A stretch of DNA of 64,000 nt from Mycolicibacterium komossense (GCF_025822605.1 NZ_JACKTY010000029.1:375236-439235), one strand, 5' to 3'. Positions 33,306-43,032 are shown, numbered from the stretch's first letter. Notes: generated by a model from the letters alone, not told the origin. Numbers and translations: made by a program.

Positions 33306-34601
33306 TCAGCCCAACTCGAAGTCGAGCCCGGCGAGATGCCCGCCGGCCTGCGCACGCCCCACCGGTCCGACCGCGGCGCTGGTGTGCAGCACCTGCCAAC
33401 CGTCGCGGTCGTCGCGGCCTTCCGGCGAGTCCAGCCAGCGCCGCAGCGGAGCCAGGTTGCCCCGGTGGCATTCGGCCAGGACCGCACCCCGCACGCTGGC
33501 CGACAACTGGGTGCGCAGCCGGGCGATCGACGGCGACACCGATTGCGGAAGCAGTGGGCCGTGGTAGGCGGCGAGCGCCGATTCGACATCGCCGATGTCC
33601 AGCGCGTCGAACACCTCACCGATATCGCTGGTGATCGGCATGAGCAACCGGTACGGCCGCGATTCGAGGAGTTCGGCCCCGATCACCTTGCGCAGCCGCG
33701 ACATCTCGGCGCGCACCGTCACCACGTCGAGGTCCCTGTCGTCGAGCAGGACCGCGAGGTGATCAGCACTGAGCCCCTCGGGGTGGCGGCTGAGCAGGAC
33801 GAGGATGTCGGCGTGCCGGCCGGTGAGCATGGCAGCCCGCAGGTGACCGTATTCGTCGGTGGTCACCCACCGGGGCCGATCGGCACCGAGCACGACCAGG
33901 TGGGGTTTGCGGGTCGCCGGTTGCACGGTGGTGCCGGTCAGCCGCAGCAGCGCCAAGTGGTTCTCCACCGCGAGCGCCGTCGCCCGCACCAACGCCAGGG
34001 TCTGCGCGGCAGCGGCCTGCGGTCCCCCGGTCAGGTCGATCGCACCGAGCAGGGCGCCGGTATCGGGATCGTGCACCGGGGTCGCTGTGCAACTCCACGG
34101 CTGGACGATGCGCGAGAAGTGCTCTGAACCGTGGATCTGGAGTTCGCGATCCAGCGCCAGCGCCGTTCCGGGCGCGTTGGTGCCGGCACTGCGCTCACTC
34201 CAGTCCGCGCCGGGCACGAAATTCATCGCCTCGGCCCGCCGACGGGCCTTGGGGTCACCCTCCACCCACAACAACGTGCCGTCGGCCGCGGTGACGGCAA
34301 CGACGACACCGGAGTCGACGGCGTCGTCGACGAGCAGTCGACGGATCACCGGTAGCGCCGGGGCCAACGGATGTGCGTCGCGCAGTCGGGCGATACTCAG
34401 CGCGGCCGACGACGGGCGCGCACCGTCCAGATCCGGATCGACGCCCTTGGCCAGGCTGCGCTGCCAGCTCTTCGCGACGACGGGCCGCACCGTGGTGGAA
34501 TCCAACGTGGAGACGTCGACTTCACCGGAGACGAACAGTTCGTGCACAGCACGCAGGGCCCGGGAGGACTCCCGGCCGCTGGGACCTCTTAACGTTCGCA
34601 C
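33306..34601 (-). CDS. GAF-domain / SARP-like transcriptional regulator, right-flank copy
   Basis: 431 residues if GTG 34601 is used (AGGAG 10 nt upstream); GTG 34610 and ATG 34634 are alternatives. Same architecture as the protein at 8530-9798, with long near-identical blocks (LPVIRRLLVDDAVDSGVVVAV, AMNFVPGADWSERSAGTNA, QPWSCTATPVHDP). It has a winged helix (RAEMSRLRKVIG...SRPYRLL) and a BTAD-like tail (ALAAYHGPLLP). It lies just upstream of the aldehyde dehydrogenase gene, and GAF regulators often control such genes. Candidate activator at the TGCAAC repeats. Confidence 0.83.
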   Translation of the reverse strand: MRTLRGPSGRESSRALRAVHELFVSGEVDVSTLDSTTVRPVVAKSWQRSLAKGVDPDLDGARPSSAALSIARLRDAHPLAPALPVIRRLLVDDAVDSGVVVAVTAADGTLLWVEGDPKARRRAEAMNFVPGADWSERSAGTNAPGTALALDRELQIHGSEHFSRIVQPWSCTATPVHDPDTGALLGAIDLTGGPQAAAAQTLALVRATALAVENHLALLRLTGTTVQPATRKPHLVVLGADRPRWVTTDEYGHLRAAMLTGRHADILVLLSRHPEGLSADHLAVLLDDRDLDVVTVRAEMSRLRKVIGAELLESRPYRLLMPITSDIGEVFDALDIGDVESALAAYHGPLLPQSVSPSIARLRTQLSASVRGAVLAECHRGNLAPLRRWLDSPEGRDDRDGWQVLHTSAAVGPVGRAQAGGHLAGLDFELG

Positions 34602-34711
34602 CGTGTTCACGCTCCTGGCAGCGCCGGGCCCCATAATGCCCGGCCGCGTGCCGACACCATAGTCCCAATCCGAGCTCGATGGCACCTACCTGTGGAGATT
34701 TCTTGGTGGTT

Positions 34712-34757
34712 GCTGTGCGGCCCCGAAGGCTCTCCACACCTGGCGGGGCCGCACAGC
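34712..34757. terminator. Strong hairpin between esxT and the GAF regulator
   Basis: A perfect 14-bp stem GCTGTGCGGCCCCG (34712-34725) with its complement at 34744-34757, 18-nt loop. It lies downstream of esxT on the minus strand and marks the junction between the ESX-4 locus and the island. Confidence 0.75.
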
Positions 34758-34783
34758 GGTCTGGTGCCGCCACCGGCAGCGGG

Positions 34784-35083
34784 TCAGTGCGCACCCCAGG
34801 CATTGGCGGCCCGCCGGTCGGTCTCGGCGACTTCGTCCGCACCGTCGCGGACAGCATTGCCGAGCCGGGTGAGGATGTCGTTGAGCGCGGCGGCGGCCTG
34901 GTTCCAGTTGGCCTGTTCGACGCGGTAGGCCGCGGCGGCCTCGCGGGTCCAGGCCTCCTGCAACGGGGCGATGCGCGCGACCAGGTCGCCCAGCGCGGCG
35001 TTGAGCCGAGCCGATGTGACGTGGATGTCCCCACGCACGGAATGCTCGATCGCGGCGAAATCGTAGGACAGCACGGGATCCAT
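34784..35083 (-). CDS. esxT: ESX-4 WXG100-family protein EsxT
   Basis: 99 residues from ATG 35083 (MDPVLSYDFAAIEHSV), the length of M. tuberculosis EsxT. Two helices with a turn at AWTREAAAAYR; the strict WXG is replaced by W-T-R. The C-terminal helix ends GADEVAETDRRAANAW. It follows esxU by 28 nt, as in Rv3445c-Rv3444c, and should form a heterodimer with EsxU secreted by ESX-4. Confidence 0.93.
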   Translation of the reverse strand: MDPVLSYDFAAIEHSVRGDIHVTSARLNAALGDLVARIAPLQEAWTREAAAAYRVEQANWNQAAAALNDILTRLGNAVRDGADEVAETDRRAANAWGAH

Positions 35084-35111
35084 AACCTGCTCCTCTGACT
35101 GGTCGATCGGG

Positions 35112-35447
35112 TCAGGAGACCCGCAGGTCCGCCGCGGTGGCGCCGATCTGCTGGGCATGCTGCTCCGCGGCCTGCGTCAGGGCTCGCTCGTTGTACCGGA
35201 TGGTCTCGGCGATGGTGTCCAGCGCCTGGCACAGCCGAGTGGATTCCGAATTCCACTGCTCCACAACATTTTTGAACCGAGTCGCAGCGGCGCCACTCCA
35301 TACCGATGGCGGTACTGCGGCCATCCGCGCGATGAATCCCTGTAGCAACGCGCGGATCTCCGCGGATCGCGAATCCGTCGCCGCGGCAACAGTGCGCATG
35401 AGCGCGAAGTCGGTCGCCAGTGCGCCCTGCGATGCCGGTGAACTCAT
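35112..35447 (-). CDS. esxU: ESX-4 WXG100-family protein EsxU
   Basis: 111 residues. Canonical helix-turn-helix with the WSG motif in PPSVWSGAAATRFKNVVEQW. Expected partner of EsxT. ATG at 35447. Upstream neighbour is the Rv3446c-type gene across a 103-nt gap with a small hairpin. Confidence 0.93.
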   Translation of the reverse strand: MSSPASQGALATDFALMRTVAAATDSRSAEIRALLQGFIARMAAVPPSVWSGAAATRFKNVVEQWNSESTRLCQALDTIAETIRYNERALTQAAEQHAQQIGATAADLRVS

Positions 35448-35469
35448 CTCTGCCCCTAGTGCGTTCGCT

Positions 35470-35487
35470 GTGCGGGTTGTTCCGCAC
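35470..35487 (-). promoter_or_regulatory. Small hairpin ahead of esxU
   Basis: GTGCGG/CCGCAC 6-bp stem with a 6-nt loop, 23 nt before the esxU start on the minus strand. It could be a processing or attenuation point separating esxUT from the upstream ESX-4 genes. Confidence 0.35.
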
Positions 35488-35550
35488 CATCTTTCTATTT
35501 GACTGTTGCCGAGCCCATTTGGTTCCCATTGCGGCGAAGGAAAATCGCGA

Positions 35551-36762
35551 TCAACGAATCTCGTGCGCCGACCGGACCGCCTCGTCGCAGGCAGCGCTCA
35601 CGTCCAACGAGGTCACCGCGCTCTGGCATCCGATCGCAATCCGCGTACCGCCGTCGACGACCACCGCCCACCGGATATCGTGGCCCGGCCTGATCTCCCG
35701 GTACGTGATGGCCGCCCGGCCGGCCCGCTCGTCGCCAGGATCGAAGTCGACGAAGATTCCCGCCGGCTCCGCGTCGATGCCCCGGCGGAGTATTGCCGCC
35801 GCGGCAGCCAGGCTGTCATCCCGCACAGCCGCCTGCGTCAGGTGCAACACCGACTCGCCGTCGGTCGGCGATACCACTTCCACCCGAGCCGAACCCGGGC
35901 CCGTGGTGATCCGTCGAACCGACCAATCTGCCGGAATCTGCATCGTGACATGCCCTTCCACCAATGCTGCCATCAACACAGTCGGAGCACCGACGGAATC
36001 GGCGTCCCCCGCACCGGCCCAGATCCCAGTCCCCAGGGCGGCCGCCGCGGCAACGGCACCAGCGGCGGGGAGCAGTCGGCGGCGCCCCCGCCCGGATGCC
36101 TCGACGGGGCCCTCATCGCAGTCCACCATCGCTGTCACCGCATCGAACAGCCGGCTGTCCTCGACTCGGCGCACCACGCGCCCCTCGCCGCGCAGCCGGT
36201 CGACGATCTGGACGGCCAACGCGTCCGCGCCCGGTATCCCGGCCGGGGCATCGAGCCATACCGGCGCCCGTCCGGAATTCCGAAGTACCGCGCGCACCAC
36301 GGAATCTGCGACGTCAGGCGGGGCGGCAGCCCGACGCAGAACACCCGACAGCGCACCGCCATCGGCGGTGATCGTGACGATATGCGGTCCGATCTCCACC
36401 AGCGGCGCAACGCCGACTACCCCGGCCAGCAGCCAGGACCGCGGTCTGATGCTGACCTCGGAGCAGAGTCGGCGCGCGACTTCACGCACCGGGCCGATCC
36501 GCGTGGCGGGCCACCACGACGGGTGCACCAACACGGCGGGGGCATCGGCGTCCAGCAGCGGTTCGAGTACCGCACACCACACCTCGTCGAGTGCCACGGG
36601 CCGGGCGCCGACCAGAACCACCGCATCGTCACAGTCGAGTGCTGCCACGGCCAGCACCGCGTCACCCGACTGCGCCGATTCGACTGCGCCACTGGATAAT
36701 CTGCGCACATGGACCGGTCCGATCTCACATACGGTGCCCACGGTCAACGCGACGCGGTCCAC
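35551..36762 (-). CDS. Type VII secretion-associated protein, Rv3446c family
   Basis: 403 residues. The N-terminal two thirds are soluble and Val/Ala-rich. A single hydrophobic span (LLPAAGAVAAAAALGTGIWA, about 231-250) follows a basic RGRRR stretch. The C-terminal ~150 residues (GHVTMQIPADWSVRRI...ARVEVVSPTD) match the domain that defines the Rv3446c family. Found in ESX-4 loci between eccC4 and esxU; function unknown. The GTG start gives a 19-nt overlap with eccC4. Confidence 0.88.
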   Translation of the reverse strand: MDRVALTVGTVCEIGPVHVRRLSSGAVESAQSGDAVLAVAALDCDDAVVLVGARPVALDEVWCAVLEPLLDADAPAVLVHPSWWPATRIGPVREVARRLCSEVSIRPRSWLLAGVVGVAPLVEIGPHIVTITADGGALSGVLRRAAAPPDVADSVVRAVLRNSGRAPVWLDAPAGIPGADALAVQIVDRLRGEGRVVRRVEDSRLFDAVTAMVDCDEGPVEASGRGRRRLLPAAGAVAAAAALGTGIWAGAGDADSVGAPTVLMAALVEGHVTMQIPADWSVRRITTGPGSARVEVVSPTDGESVLHLTQAAVRDDSLAAAAAILRRGIDAEPAGIFVDFDPGDERAGRAAITYREIRPGHDIRWAVVVDGGTRIAIGCQSAVTSLDVSAACDEAVRSAHEIR

Positions 36763-39700
36763 GCCACCTGCACCACCTGCTCGGGCGCCGCGCCGGTCGA
36801 CAACGTGCCCCGCCCTGGCGGCAGTGGTCGCGCTCGAACCGCACCCAACACCGCCCCCTCCTCCGGGGATCCGCTCAGCTGCAAGCCCACTGCGCCGAGG
36901 TCGCGCACTGCGGCGAGGACCGGCTCGTAGAGCGCCCGCGCCGCGCCGGCGTGACGCCGGGCGATCACCATATGCAGGCCGATGTCCGCGGCATGCGGGA
37001 GCACCTCAAGGATGGGTGCCAGCGGGTTTGCGCCTGCGGTCGCGACCAGGTCGTAGTCGTCGACCACCAGGTAGATGTCGGGACCGGTCCACCAGGTCCG
37101 ACCGCGCAGCTGGTGTTGCGAGACCGTGGCATCCGGTATGCGATCGCGCAGCAAGGACGTCATCGCGGGCAGCTGCGCCAGCACCGCGGCGGGCGTCGCG
37201 AGGTAGCCGGCGAGCCGGTCGAACGCCACCTCGTCGAGCAGTGTCCGCCGCGGATCGACCAATATCACCTGCGCCTCCAGAGGCGTTGTGGTGCGCAGGA
37301 TCTCGCGGCACAGTACCCGCAGCGCAGTCGTCTTGCCGCTGCCCGGGTCACCGAGAATCACCAGGTGCGCTCGGGCGAGGTCGACCGTCACCGGGGCCAG
37401 CCGGCTCTCGCCGATACCCAGCAGCATCGCCGAACTGTCGGTCACCGCGGCCTCTCCGAGCAAGCCGTCGTAGTCAACCCGGCCGGGCAGCAACCTGATT
37501 GCCGGTGCGCACCGATCGCCGTGGCGGCTTCTGAGCAGCTCGGCGACAGCGGCCGGGTCGGGCGGTACGGCCGCCACGAAAGGCAAACCGCCCGGTGCCA
37601 GCCCGTGCCCGGGCCGGCCCGCCGGTACGGCCCGCGCGCGTGTGCGATCGACCTCGGAATCCGCCGGATCGCCGAGCCGTAACTCGATGCGGGTACCCAG
37701 TTGGTCCTTCAGCGCGGGGCGGATATCTGCCCAGCGCGCAGCGGTCATCACCACATGCACACCGTGGGACAGCCCTTCTGCGGCGATCGCCGTGATCGCC
37801 TGTTCCAGACCGTCGGCGTCCTGGCGGACTGCGTGCCAACCGTCGACCGCGAGGAACACCTCGCCGTAGCCATCCGGTCTGTCGCTCGTGGCGGCGTACT
37901 GCCTACCGCGAAGTACCGCGGCGATCTCGGCGACTGTCCGCCGCGCCAGATCTGGATCGTGTCGTCCCGCGACGGCGCCGACATGCGGCAGATCCTGCAG
38001 ACAGGCGAGTCCGCCGCCGCCGAAGTCCAGACAGTAGAACGTGATCCGGCCCGGGTCGTACTGCACCGCCAACCCCGTCACCAGCGTGCGCAGCAGCGTC
38101 GATTTACCCGACTGCGGACCGCCGACCACCGCGACGTTGCCGGCCGCACCGGACAGCTCCAGCGCCAGTGCGCTGCGGCGCTGGTCGAACGCGTTGTCGA
38201 CCAATCCGACCGGCACCGTGAGATCGCCGCCGTCCCGGGGTTCGGCGAGCACCGCAGTCAGCGCCGGCGATTCCACCAGTGGCGGCAACCAGATCCGATG
38301 TGCCGAGGCTCCATACCCGACCAGCCCGGCCAAGACGATGTCGGCGACACTGCTCGCCGGGCCGGCGCGCTCGTCAGGATGCGCCGGGGCGACGATCCGT
38401 CCCACGGGGGCCGCGGTGAACACTGTCGGTACCGTCACCGGCACCAATTGTGACGCGGCCGGCGGGCTCGCCGTTGGTCCGGACACATATGCGGCCTGAA
38501 ACCGGATCGGCTCGGCAGCAGCGATTTTGAGATAGGCCGCACCAGGAGCACCGGGTAGCTCGTAGGCATCGGGCACTCCGATGGTCATCCGGGATTCACC
38601 CGCCGAGAGCGTCTTCAAACAGATCCGATACGACAGGTGCGCGTCGAGGCCCCGCAACCGGCCGTCGTCGAGACGTTGACTGGCCAGCAGCAGGTGCATG
38701 CCCAGTGACCGCCCCAACCGGGCGATCGCGACGAAGACGTCGAGAAACTCCGGTTGTTGAGCCAGCAGCTCGGAGAATTCGTCGACGATGATGAACAACG
38801 CCGGAAGCGGGGCGCCCGGCCGGCCGGCGCGGCGGGACCGCTCGTATTCGGTGATGCTCGCGAGGTTGCCCGCGCTGCGCAGGATCTGCTGTCGTCGGTT
38901 GATCTCACCGGTCAGCGCATCGCGCATGCGGTCCACCAGATAGGCCTCGTCGGCAAGGTTGGTGATGACCGCGGAGACGTGGTTGGCCCGATCGAGGCCG
39001 AGAAACGTCGCCCCGCCTTTGAAGTCGATCAGCACGAGGTTGAGCGCCTCGGGCGGATGGCGCGCGATCATCCCGAGGGCGATCGTCCGCAGTAGTTCGG
39101 ATTTACCTGAGCCGGTGGCACCGACGCAAAGCCCATGCGGACCCATCCCGCCGTGCGCCGCCTCCCGGATATCCAGTTCGAGCGCGGCCCCGTCCGGCGT
39201 GGTCCCCAGCGGGACCCGCAGCCGATATTGATCGACGTTGGCCCACAGGGATTTCCAGTCTTGACCGACCGCAGAGGCGCCGACCAGCTCCCGCCACCCG
39301 CCTCCTGTCGCAGGCACATCCCCAGGGCCGGGCCGATGGCCTGCCAGACGTCGCGCGCAGACGACGGCATCCTCCGGCGACAGCAGGTCCGGCCGCGCAA
39401 CGTCGACGGCACCGTCGGGGCCCGTGACGATCAGTTGGGTGGGTGTCACCCGCAGGCCCGGTTCCACCGCGTCGCCGGGGCCGATCCTCAGCACCGTGAC
39501 CTCACCGGCGGGCGCCTCGCCGCTTTCGACACCGTCGGCGATGACGACGGCGCAGCGACCCAGCGGACATGCCGCCAGGGCGGCGGCCAGACTCGGATAG
39601 ACCAGCCTGAGTGAGCCCACCTCGTCGACGACACTGGGATGTCGATGGTGCGGCAGCCATTTCAACCAGTCCCAATGATCCGCAGCGCGGGCATCGACCG

Positions 39701-40397
39701 CGGCGAGCACCACCAGATCGGCGGGGCTGTGCAGGACCGTGAGCTGACAGACCATGGCTCGTACCAGCGAACGAGCATCGGAGCTTTCACCGTCGATCGT
39801 GACGACCGGAGTTTCCGGCAGCGCGATCGTGACCGGCGTCGAGGCCACCGTCGAATACGCCAGAAGGAACCGGCGCAGTGCCGTCCACGTCACCGGATCA
39901 GCCCGGTCGTCGGGTTCGGACTCCGGCCCGATCGGCACCGTCTCCGCTGCCACGGCTCCCACCCCGATCCGCACCCGGCCGAAGTCGGCGTCACCGCGCT
40001 GGCGCTCCCACATCCGCGGCCCGCCCACAAATGTCCACAAGGCATCCGGCGCCGGGTGGCGCGCCCACAGCCACTCACGTTGTGCCAGCGCACTATCGAC
40101 GAATGTGGCAGCCAGCCCCCGCAGGTGCTCCAAATAGCGGGTACGGTCGGCATCCAGTTCGGCCGCCCGCTGCCTGCTGCCGCCCTGAATCGCGGAGACA
40201 ACGGCAGAGCCGACCATCATGATCGGAAACAGAGCGAACATCGGGTTGCGGGGTATCGACGCCCCCGACATCACCACCGCGGCCACCATCCCCAGCCCGG
40301 CCAGCAGCGTCACCGCGGGCATCAGCAGCCGGACCAGGGTGCCGGCGCCACCGGACCGGGGCACGGGTGGCGGCGCCGCGACAGCTATCTCGTTCAC
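36744..40397 (-). CDS. eccC4: ESX-4 secretion ATPase EccC4 (FtsK/SpoIIIE type)
   Basis: 1217 residues from GTG 40397 (VNEIAVAAPP), with AGGAGG upstream. Two N-terminal membrane helices (about 20-75) precede three P-loop ATPase domains: GATGSGKSE (about 425), GGPQSGKST (about 756) and GDPGSGKTT (about 1015). LVLIDFKGGATFLGL and FIIVDEFSEL form the first Walker B region. It is the motor that recognises and exports Esx substrates. Divergent from eccD4. Confidence 0.96.
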   Translation of the reverse strand: MNEIAVAAPPPVPRSGGAGTLVRLLMPAVTLLAGLGMVAAVVMSGASIPRNPMFALFPIMMVGSAVVSAIQGGSRQRAAELDADRTRYLEHLRGLAATFVDSALAQREWLWARHPAPDALWTFVGGPRMWERQRGDADFGRVRIGVGAVAAETVPIGPESEPDDRADPVTWTALRRFLLAYSTVASTPVTIALPETPVVTIDGESSDARSLVRAMVCQLTVLHSPADLVVLAAVDARAADHWDWLKWLPHHRHPSVVDEVGSLRLVYPSLAAALAACPLGRCAVVIADGVESGEAPAGEVTVLRIGPGDAVEPGLRVTPTQLIVTGPDGAVDVARPDLLSPEDAVVCARRLAGHRPGPGDVPATGGGWRELVGASAVGQDWKSLWANVDQYRLRVPLGTTPDGAALELDIREAAHGGMGPHGLCVGATGSGKSELLRTIALGMIARHPPEALNLVLIDFKGGATFLGLDRANHVSAVITNLADEAYLVDRMRDALTGEINRRQQILRSAGNLASITEYERSRRAGRPGAPLPALFIIVDEFSELLAQQPEFLDVFVAIARLGRSLGMHLLLASQRLDDGRLRGLDAHLSYRICLKTLSAGESRMTIGVPDAYELPGAPGAAYLKIAAAEPIRFQAAYVSGPTASPPAASQLVPVTVPTVFTAAPVGRIVAPAHPDERAGPASSVADIVLAGLVGYGASAHRIWLPPLVESPALTAVLAEPRDGGDLTVPVGLVDNAFDQRRSALALELSGAAGNVAVVGGPQSGKSTLLRTLVTGLAVQYDPGRITFYCLDFGGGGLACLQDLPHVGAVAGRHDPDLARRTVAEIAAVLRGRQYAATSDRPDGYGEVFLAVDGWHAVRQDADGLEQAITAIAAEGLSHGVHVVMTAARWADIRPALKDQLGTRIELRLGDPADSEVDRTRARAVPAGRPGHGLAPGGLPFVAAVPPDPAAVAELLRSRHGDRCAPAIRLLPGRVDYDGLLGEAAVTDSSAMLLGIGESRLAPVTVDLARAHLVILGDPGSGKTTALRVLCREILRTTTPLEAQVILVDPRRTLLDEVAFDRLAGYLATPAAVLAQLPAMTSLLRDRIPDATVSQHQLRGRTWWTGPDIYLVVDDYDLVATAGANPLAPILEVLPHAADIGLHMVIARRHAGAARALYEPVLAAVRDLGAVGLQLSGSPEEGAVLGAVRARPLPPGRGTLSTGAAPEQVVQVAWTASR

Positions 40398-40528
40398 CGG
40401 CCTCCTGTCGTTATCGACGGACCGTAGGCGCGACCACCCACCGCCGCAATTCACCTGTGCATCGATGTACACACGGCCGGGTCCGCCGCCGTTAGCGTCA
40501 CCGCGTGATCGCGGGAACCGAAGGCGAT

Positions 40529-41689
40529 ATGTGTCGAGTGTCCGTCTCTGCCGGCGCTATTCAGGCCGATATGGCGTTGCCATCCACGGTCCCGGTGGGG
40601 CAGCTGATCCCCTCGGTCTACGACATCCTCGGCGGAACCGGTCGACCACCAGCCGTGTTTCCACTCGGTTTGTATCCGCCGGGCAAGGCGGCACTGAACC
40701 CGTCACAGTCGTTGTCCCAACTGGGAATTGGCGACGGAACCCTGTTGATCTTGGCGCCGGTCGGATCGGAGACGGCAGCCGACCCGGTGGTGCAGGCCGC
40801 AGATGTGGTCGAGCGCGCCGCCGAGGCCGAACCGGGCGCATGGACGTCGTCGCAGTCGCGACTGGCCGCCCTGCTCATCGTGATCGCCCTGGCCGGGACG
40901 ACGGGTTTGGTGGTGGTCCCCGACGGGTTCGGAGCGCCCAGCCTGCTGCTGGGCGCGACAGCAACCGCGGCGACGGCCACGATCGCCACCCGCGCCACTC
41001 GGCATGGCCGCACCACCCTGCTGGCGACGATCACCCTGGGAGTTCTCATCGCCGCGGCCGCTCTCGTCTCGACGCTGTTCGACCTCCGCGCATCGGCAGC
41101 GGGCGCGGTACTGGCCACGATGTCGACCGCCGTGTTGAACGTTCCCGGCCGACTGACCGTGATGGTGGCCGGACTCTCGACATCGATAGGCGGAGATCTC
41201 GATCCCGATACCGCCCGGTCCAGCGGTGAGCTCCGGAGCAGGTCGGCGCGCGCCCAGCAGGTGCTGACCGCGCTCGTGATGGGTGCGTCGTTCGCTACGG
41301 CATCGGGCGCCTTGGTGATCGTCGACGGCCGAGACCCGCCCGATTTCGTTCTCGCCGGGACCCTCGCGGTGCTGCTGATTCTGCGGTCCCGGGTGCATCA
41401 CCATCTCCTCCGCCGGTCGGGCCTGCTGTTCGCGGGAACACTTTCCACCACAGCACTTTTCGTGGCGCTGTGGTGGACCGACCCAGGGTTGGCCCCATGG
41501 CTCTGCGGTGCAGCAGCCGTGCTCGCACTCGCCGCGATCTGGCTCGGGTTCGCTCCGCCCGCCGCCGCCAGTGCACCACCGCTGCGGCGGTGTCTGGACC
41601 TGCTGGACTGCCTCGCGGTGGCGGCTCTCATACCGTTGGCTTGCTGGAGTTCCGGCGTGTTCGACCTCGTCCGCGGGATGAGCCTGTGA
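40529..41689 (+). CDS. eccD4: ESX-4 membrane component EccD4
   Basis: 386 residues from ATG 40529 (MCRVSVSAGAIQADM), with GAAGG 4 nt upstream; GTG 40505 is an alternative. An N-terminal ubiquitin-like domain (about 1-85) precedes roughly nine hydrophobic spans. EccD proteins normally have eleven, and M. tuberculosis EccD4 is about 467 residues, so this one is shorter. Its stop overlaps the mycP4 start (GTGA). Confidence 0.9.
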   Translation: MCRVSVSAGAIQADMALPSTVPVGQLIPSVYDILGGTGRPPAVFPLGLYPPGKAALNPSQSLSQLGIGDGTLLILAPVGSETAADPVVQAADVVERAAEAEPGAWTSSQSRLAALLIVIALAGTTGLVVVPDGFGAPSLLLGATATAATATIATRATRHGRTTLLATITLGVLIAAAALVSTLFDLRASAAGAVLATMSTAVLNVPGRLTVMVAGLSTSIGGDLDPDTARSSGELRSRSARAQQVLTALVMGASFATASGALVIVDGRDPPDFVLAGTLAVLLILRSRVHHHLLRRSGLLFAGTLSTTALFVALWWTDPGLAPWLCGAAAVLALAAIWLGFAPPAAASAPPLRRCLDLLDCLAVAALIPLACWSSGVFDLVRGMSL

Positions 41690-43032
41690 GGCCCTGTCGA
41701 GCCGTCAGTGTCGCGACGGTCGGCATGATCACCATTGCGCAGTGCTGTGCACCGCCGGCCCGCGCGCTCACTCCCCCGCCGATCGACAGCAGCAGGTTGC
41801 CCGCTGCGGCGCTGCCCGCGCCACCGCAACCGACCGAGCAACGCGAGATGTGCACGGTACCCAGGCAGACCCGCGCGACGTCGCCGGCGGCCAACCCACT
41901 GCATACCCTCGACATGACCTCGGTGTGGCGACTGACCCGCGGTGAGGGGCAACGGGTTGCCGTCATCGACACCGGAGTGAACCGGCATCCGCGGCTGGCC
42001 CATCTCGAAGCGGGCGGTGACTACGTAGCGGCGGGCGACGGCGCCCAGGACTGCGACGGACACGGCACGATCGTGGCCGGCATCATCGCCGCGGCACCGG
42101 ACTCGACAGACCAGGTGGGATTCGCCGGCCTGGCCCCCGCTGCGACCGTGCTCTCGATCCGGCAGTCCAGTACGAAATTCGGCCCCACCGCGAATCCGTC
42201 GGTCACAGGGTTCGGCGACGTCGACACGATGGCGATGGCCGTTCGCACCGCGGCCGACCGCGGCGCGACCGTCATCAACATCTCGTCGGTGGCCTGCGCG
42301 GCCGGCCCCCTCGACGACCGTGCCCTCGGCGCCGCACTCGCCTATGCCGTCGATGTGTTGGATGTCGTCGTGGTCGCCGCCGCAGGCAATGTGGGTGGTG
42401 CGAGCCAATGCCCCAAGCAAACCGAGACCACCGGATTGAGCTGGGACACTGCCACTGTCGCGGTCAGCCCGGCCTGGTACGACGACTATGTCCTGACGGT
42501 CGGCGCCCTCGGGACCGACGGATCCCCGTCGTCGTTCAGCCTCGCCGGACCGTGGGTCGACGTCGCGGCCCCCGGGGAGGACATGGTGTCACTGGATCCC
42601 GCGGGGAGCGGGATTGTCGACGGGCTGACCGTGTTCGACCGCGACATCCCGATCTCGGGAACCAGTTACGCCGCACCCGTGGTCAGTGGACTGGTCGCTC
42701 TGGTGCGCGCCAGGTTTCCGGAACTGACGGCCCGCCAGGTGATGCAACGGATCGAGGCGACCGCCCATCGACCGGCGGCTGGATGGAATCCGGTGGTGGG
42801 AAACGGCACCATCGATCCGCTGGCCGCGGTCAGCTCCGACTCGATCAGCTCAGGTACCCCGGTGACCGAAGCTCGACCGATCGACCTCCCACAGGCACCC
42901 GCGACGGCCCGCCGCGCCAGCCGCGCCGCGCTCTTGGGCGCCGGCGTTTGCGCGGCGGTGGCCGCCGCAGCGCTGGCCCTGTCAGCCGCCCGCTCCCGGC
43001 GGGCCGCTCGGCTGGACATCACGCGCGAGTAG
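41686..43032 (+). CDS. mycP4: ESX-4 mycosin, membrane-anchored subtilisin-like protease MycP4
   Basis: 448 residues from GTG 41686, which overlaps the eccD4 stop; the longer open frame before it is not coding. Signal-like hydrophobic N-terminus. The catalytic triad is visible: AVIDTGV (Asp), DCDGHGTIVAG (His) and SGTSYAAPVVSG (Ser). C-terminal membrane anchor LLGAGVCAAVAAAALALSA followed by Arg-rich residues. Its last 51 nt overlap the end of eccB4 on the other strand. Confidence 0.95.
   Translation: MRPCRAVSVATVGMITIAQCCAPPARALTPPPIDSSRLPAAALPAPPQPTEQREMCTVPRQTRATSPAANPLHTLDMTSVWRLTRGEGQRVAVIDTGVNRHPRLAHLEAGGDYVAAGDGAQDCDGHGTIVAGIIAAAPDSTDQVGFAGLAPAATVLSIRQSSTKFGPTANPSVTGFGDVDTMAMAVRTAADRGATVINISSVACAAGPLDDRALGAALAYAVDVLDVVVVAAAGNVGGASQCPKQTETTGLSWDTATVAVSPAWYDDYVLTVGALGTDGSPSSFSLAGPWVDVAAPGEDMVSLDPAGSGIVDGLTVFDRDIPISGTSYAAPVVSGLVALVRARFPELTARQVMQRIEATAHRPAAGWNPVVGNGTIDPLAAVSSDSISSGTPVTEARPIDLPQAPATARRASRAALLGAGVCAAVAAAALALSAARSRRAARLDITRE

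Noticed and set aside
8530..34601. Island as a recent mobile element
   Set aside because: No integrase, transposase, tRNA edge or flanking direct repeat could be seen, and base composition looks like the neighbours by eye.
35420..37498. 692-codon plus-strand frame in the ESX-4 region
   Set aside because: Low-complexity Ser/Thr/Arg/Pro translation opposite eccC4 and the Rv3446c-type gene.
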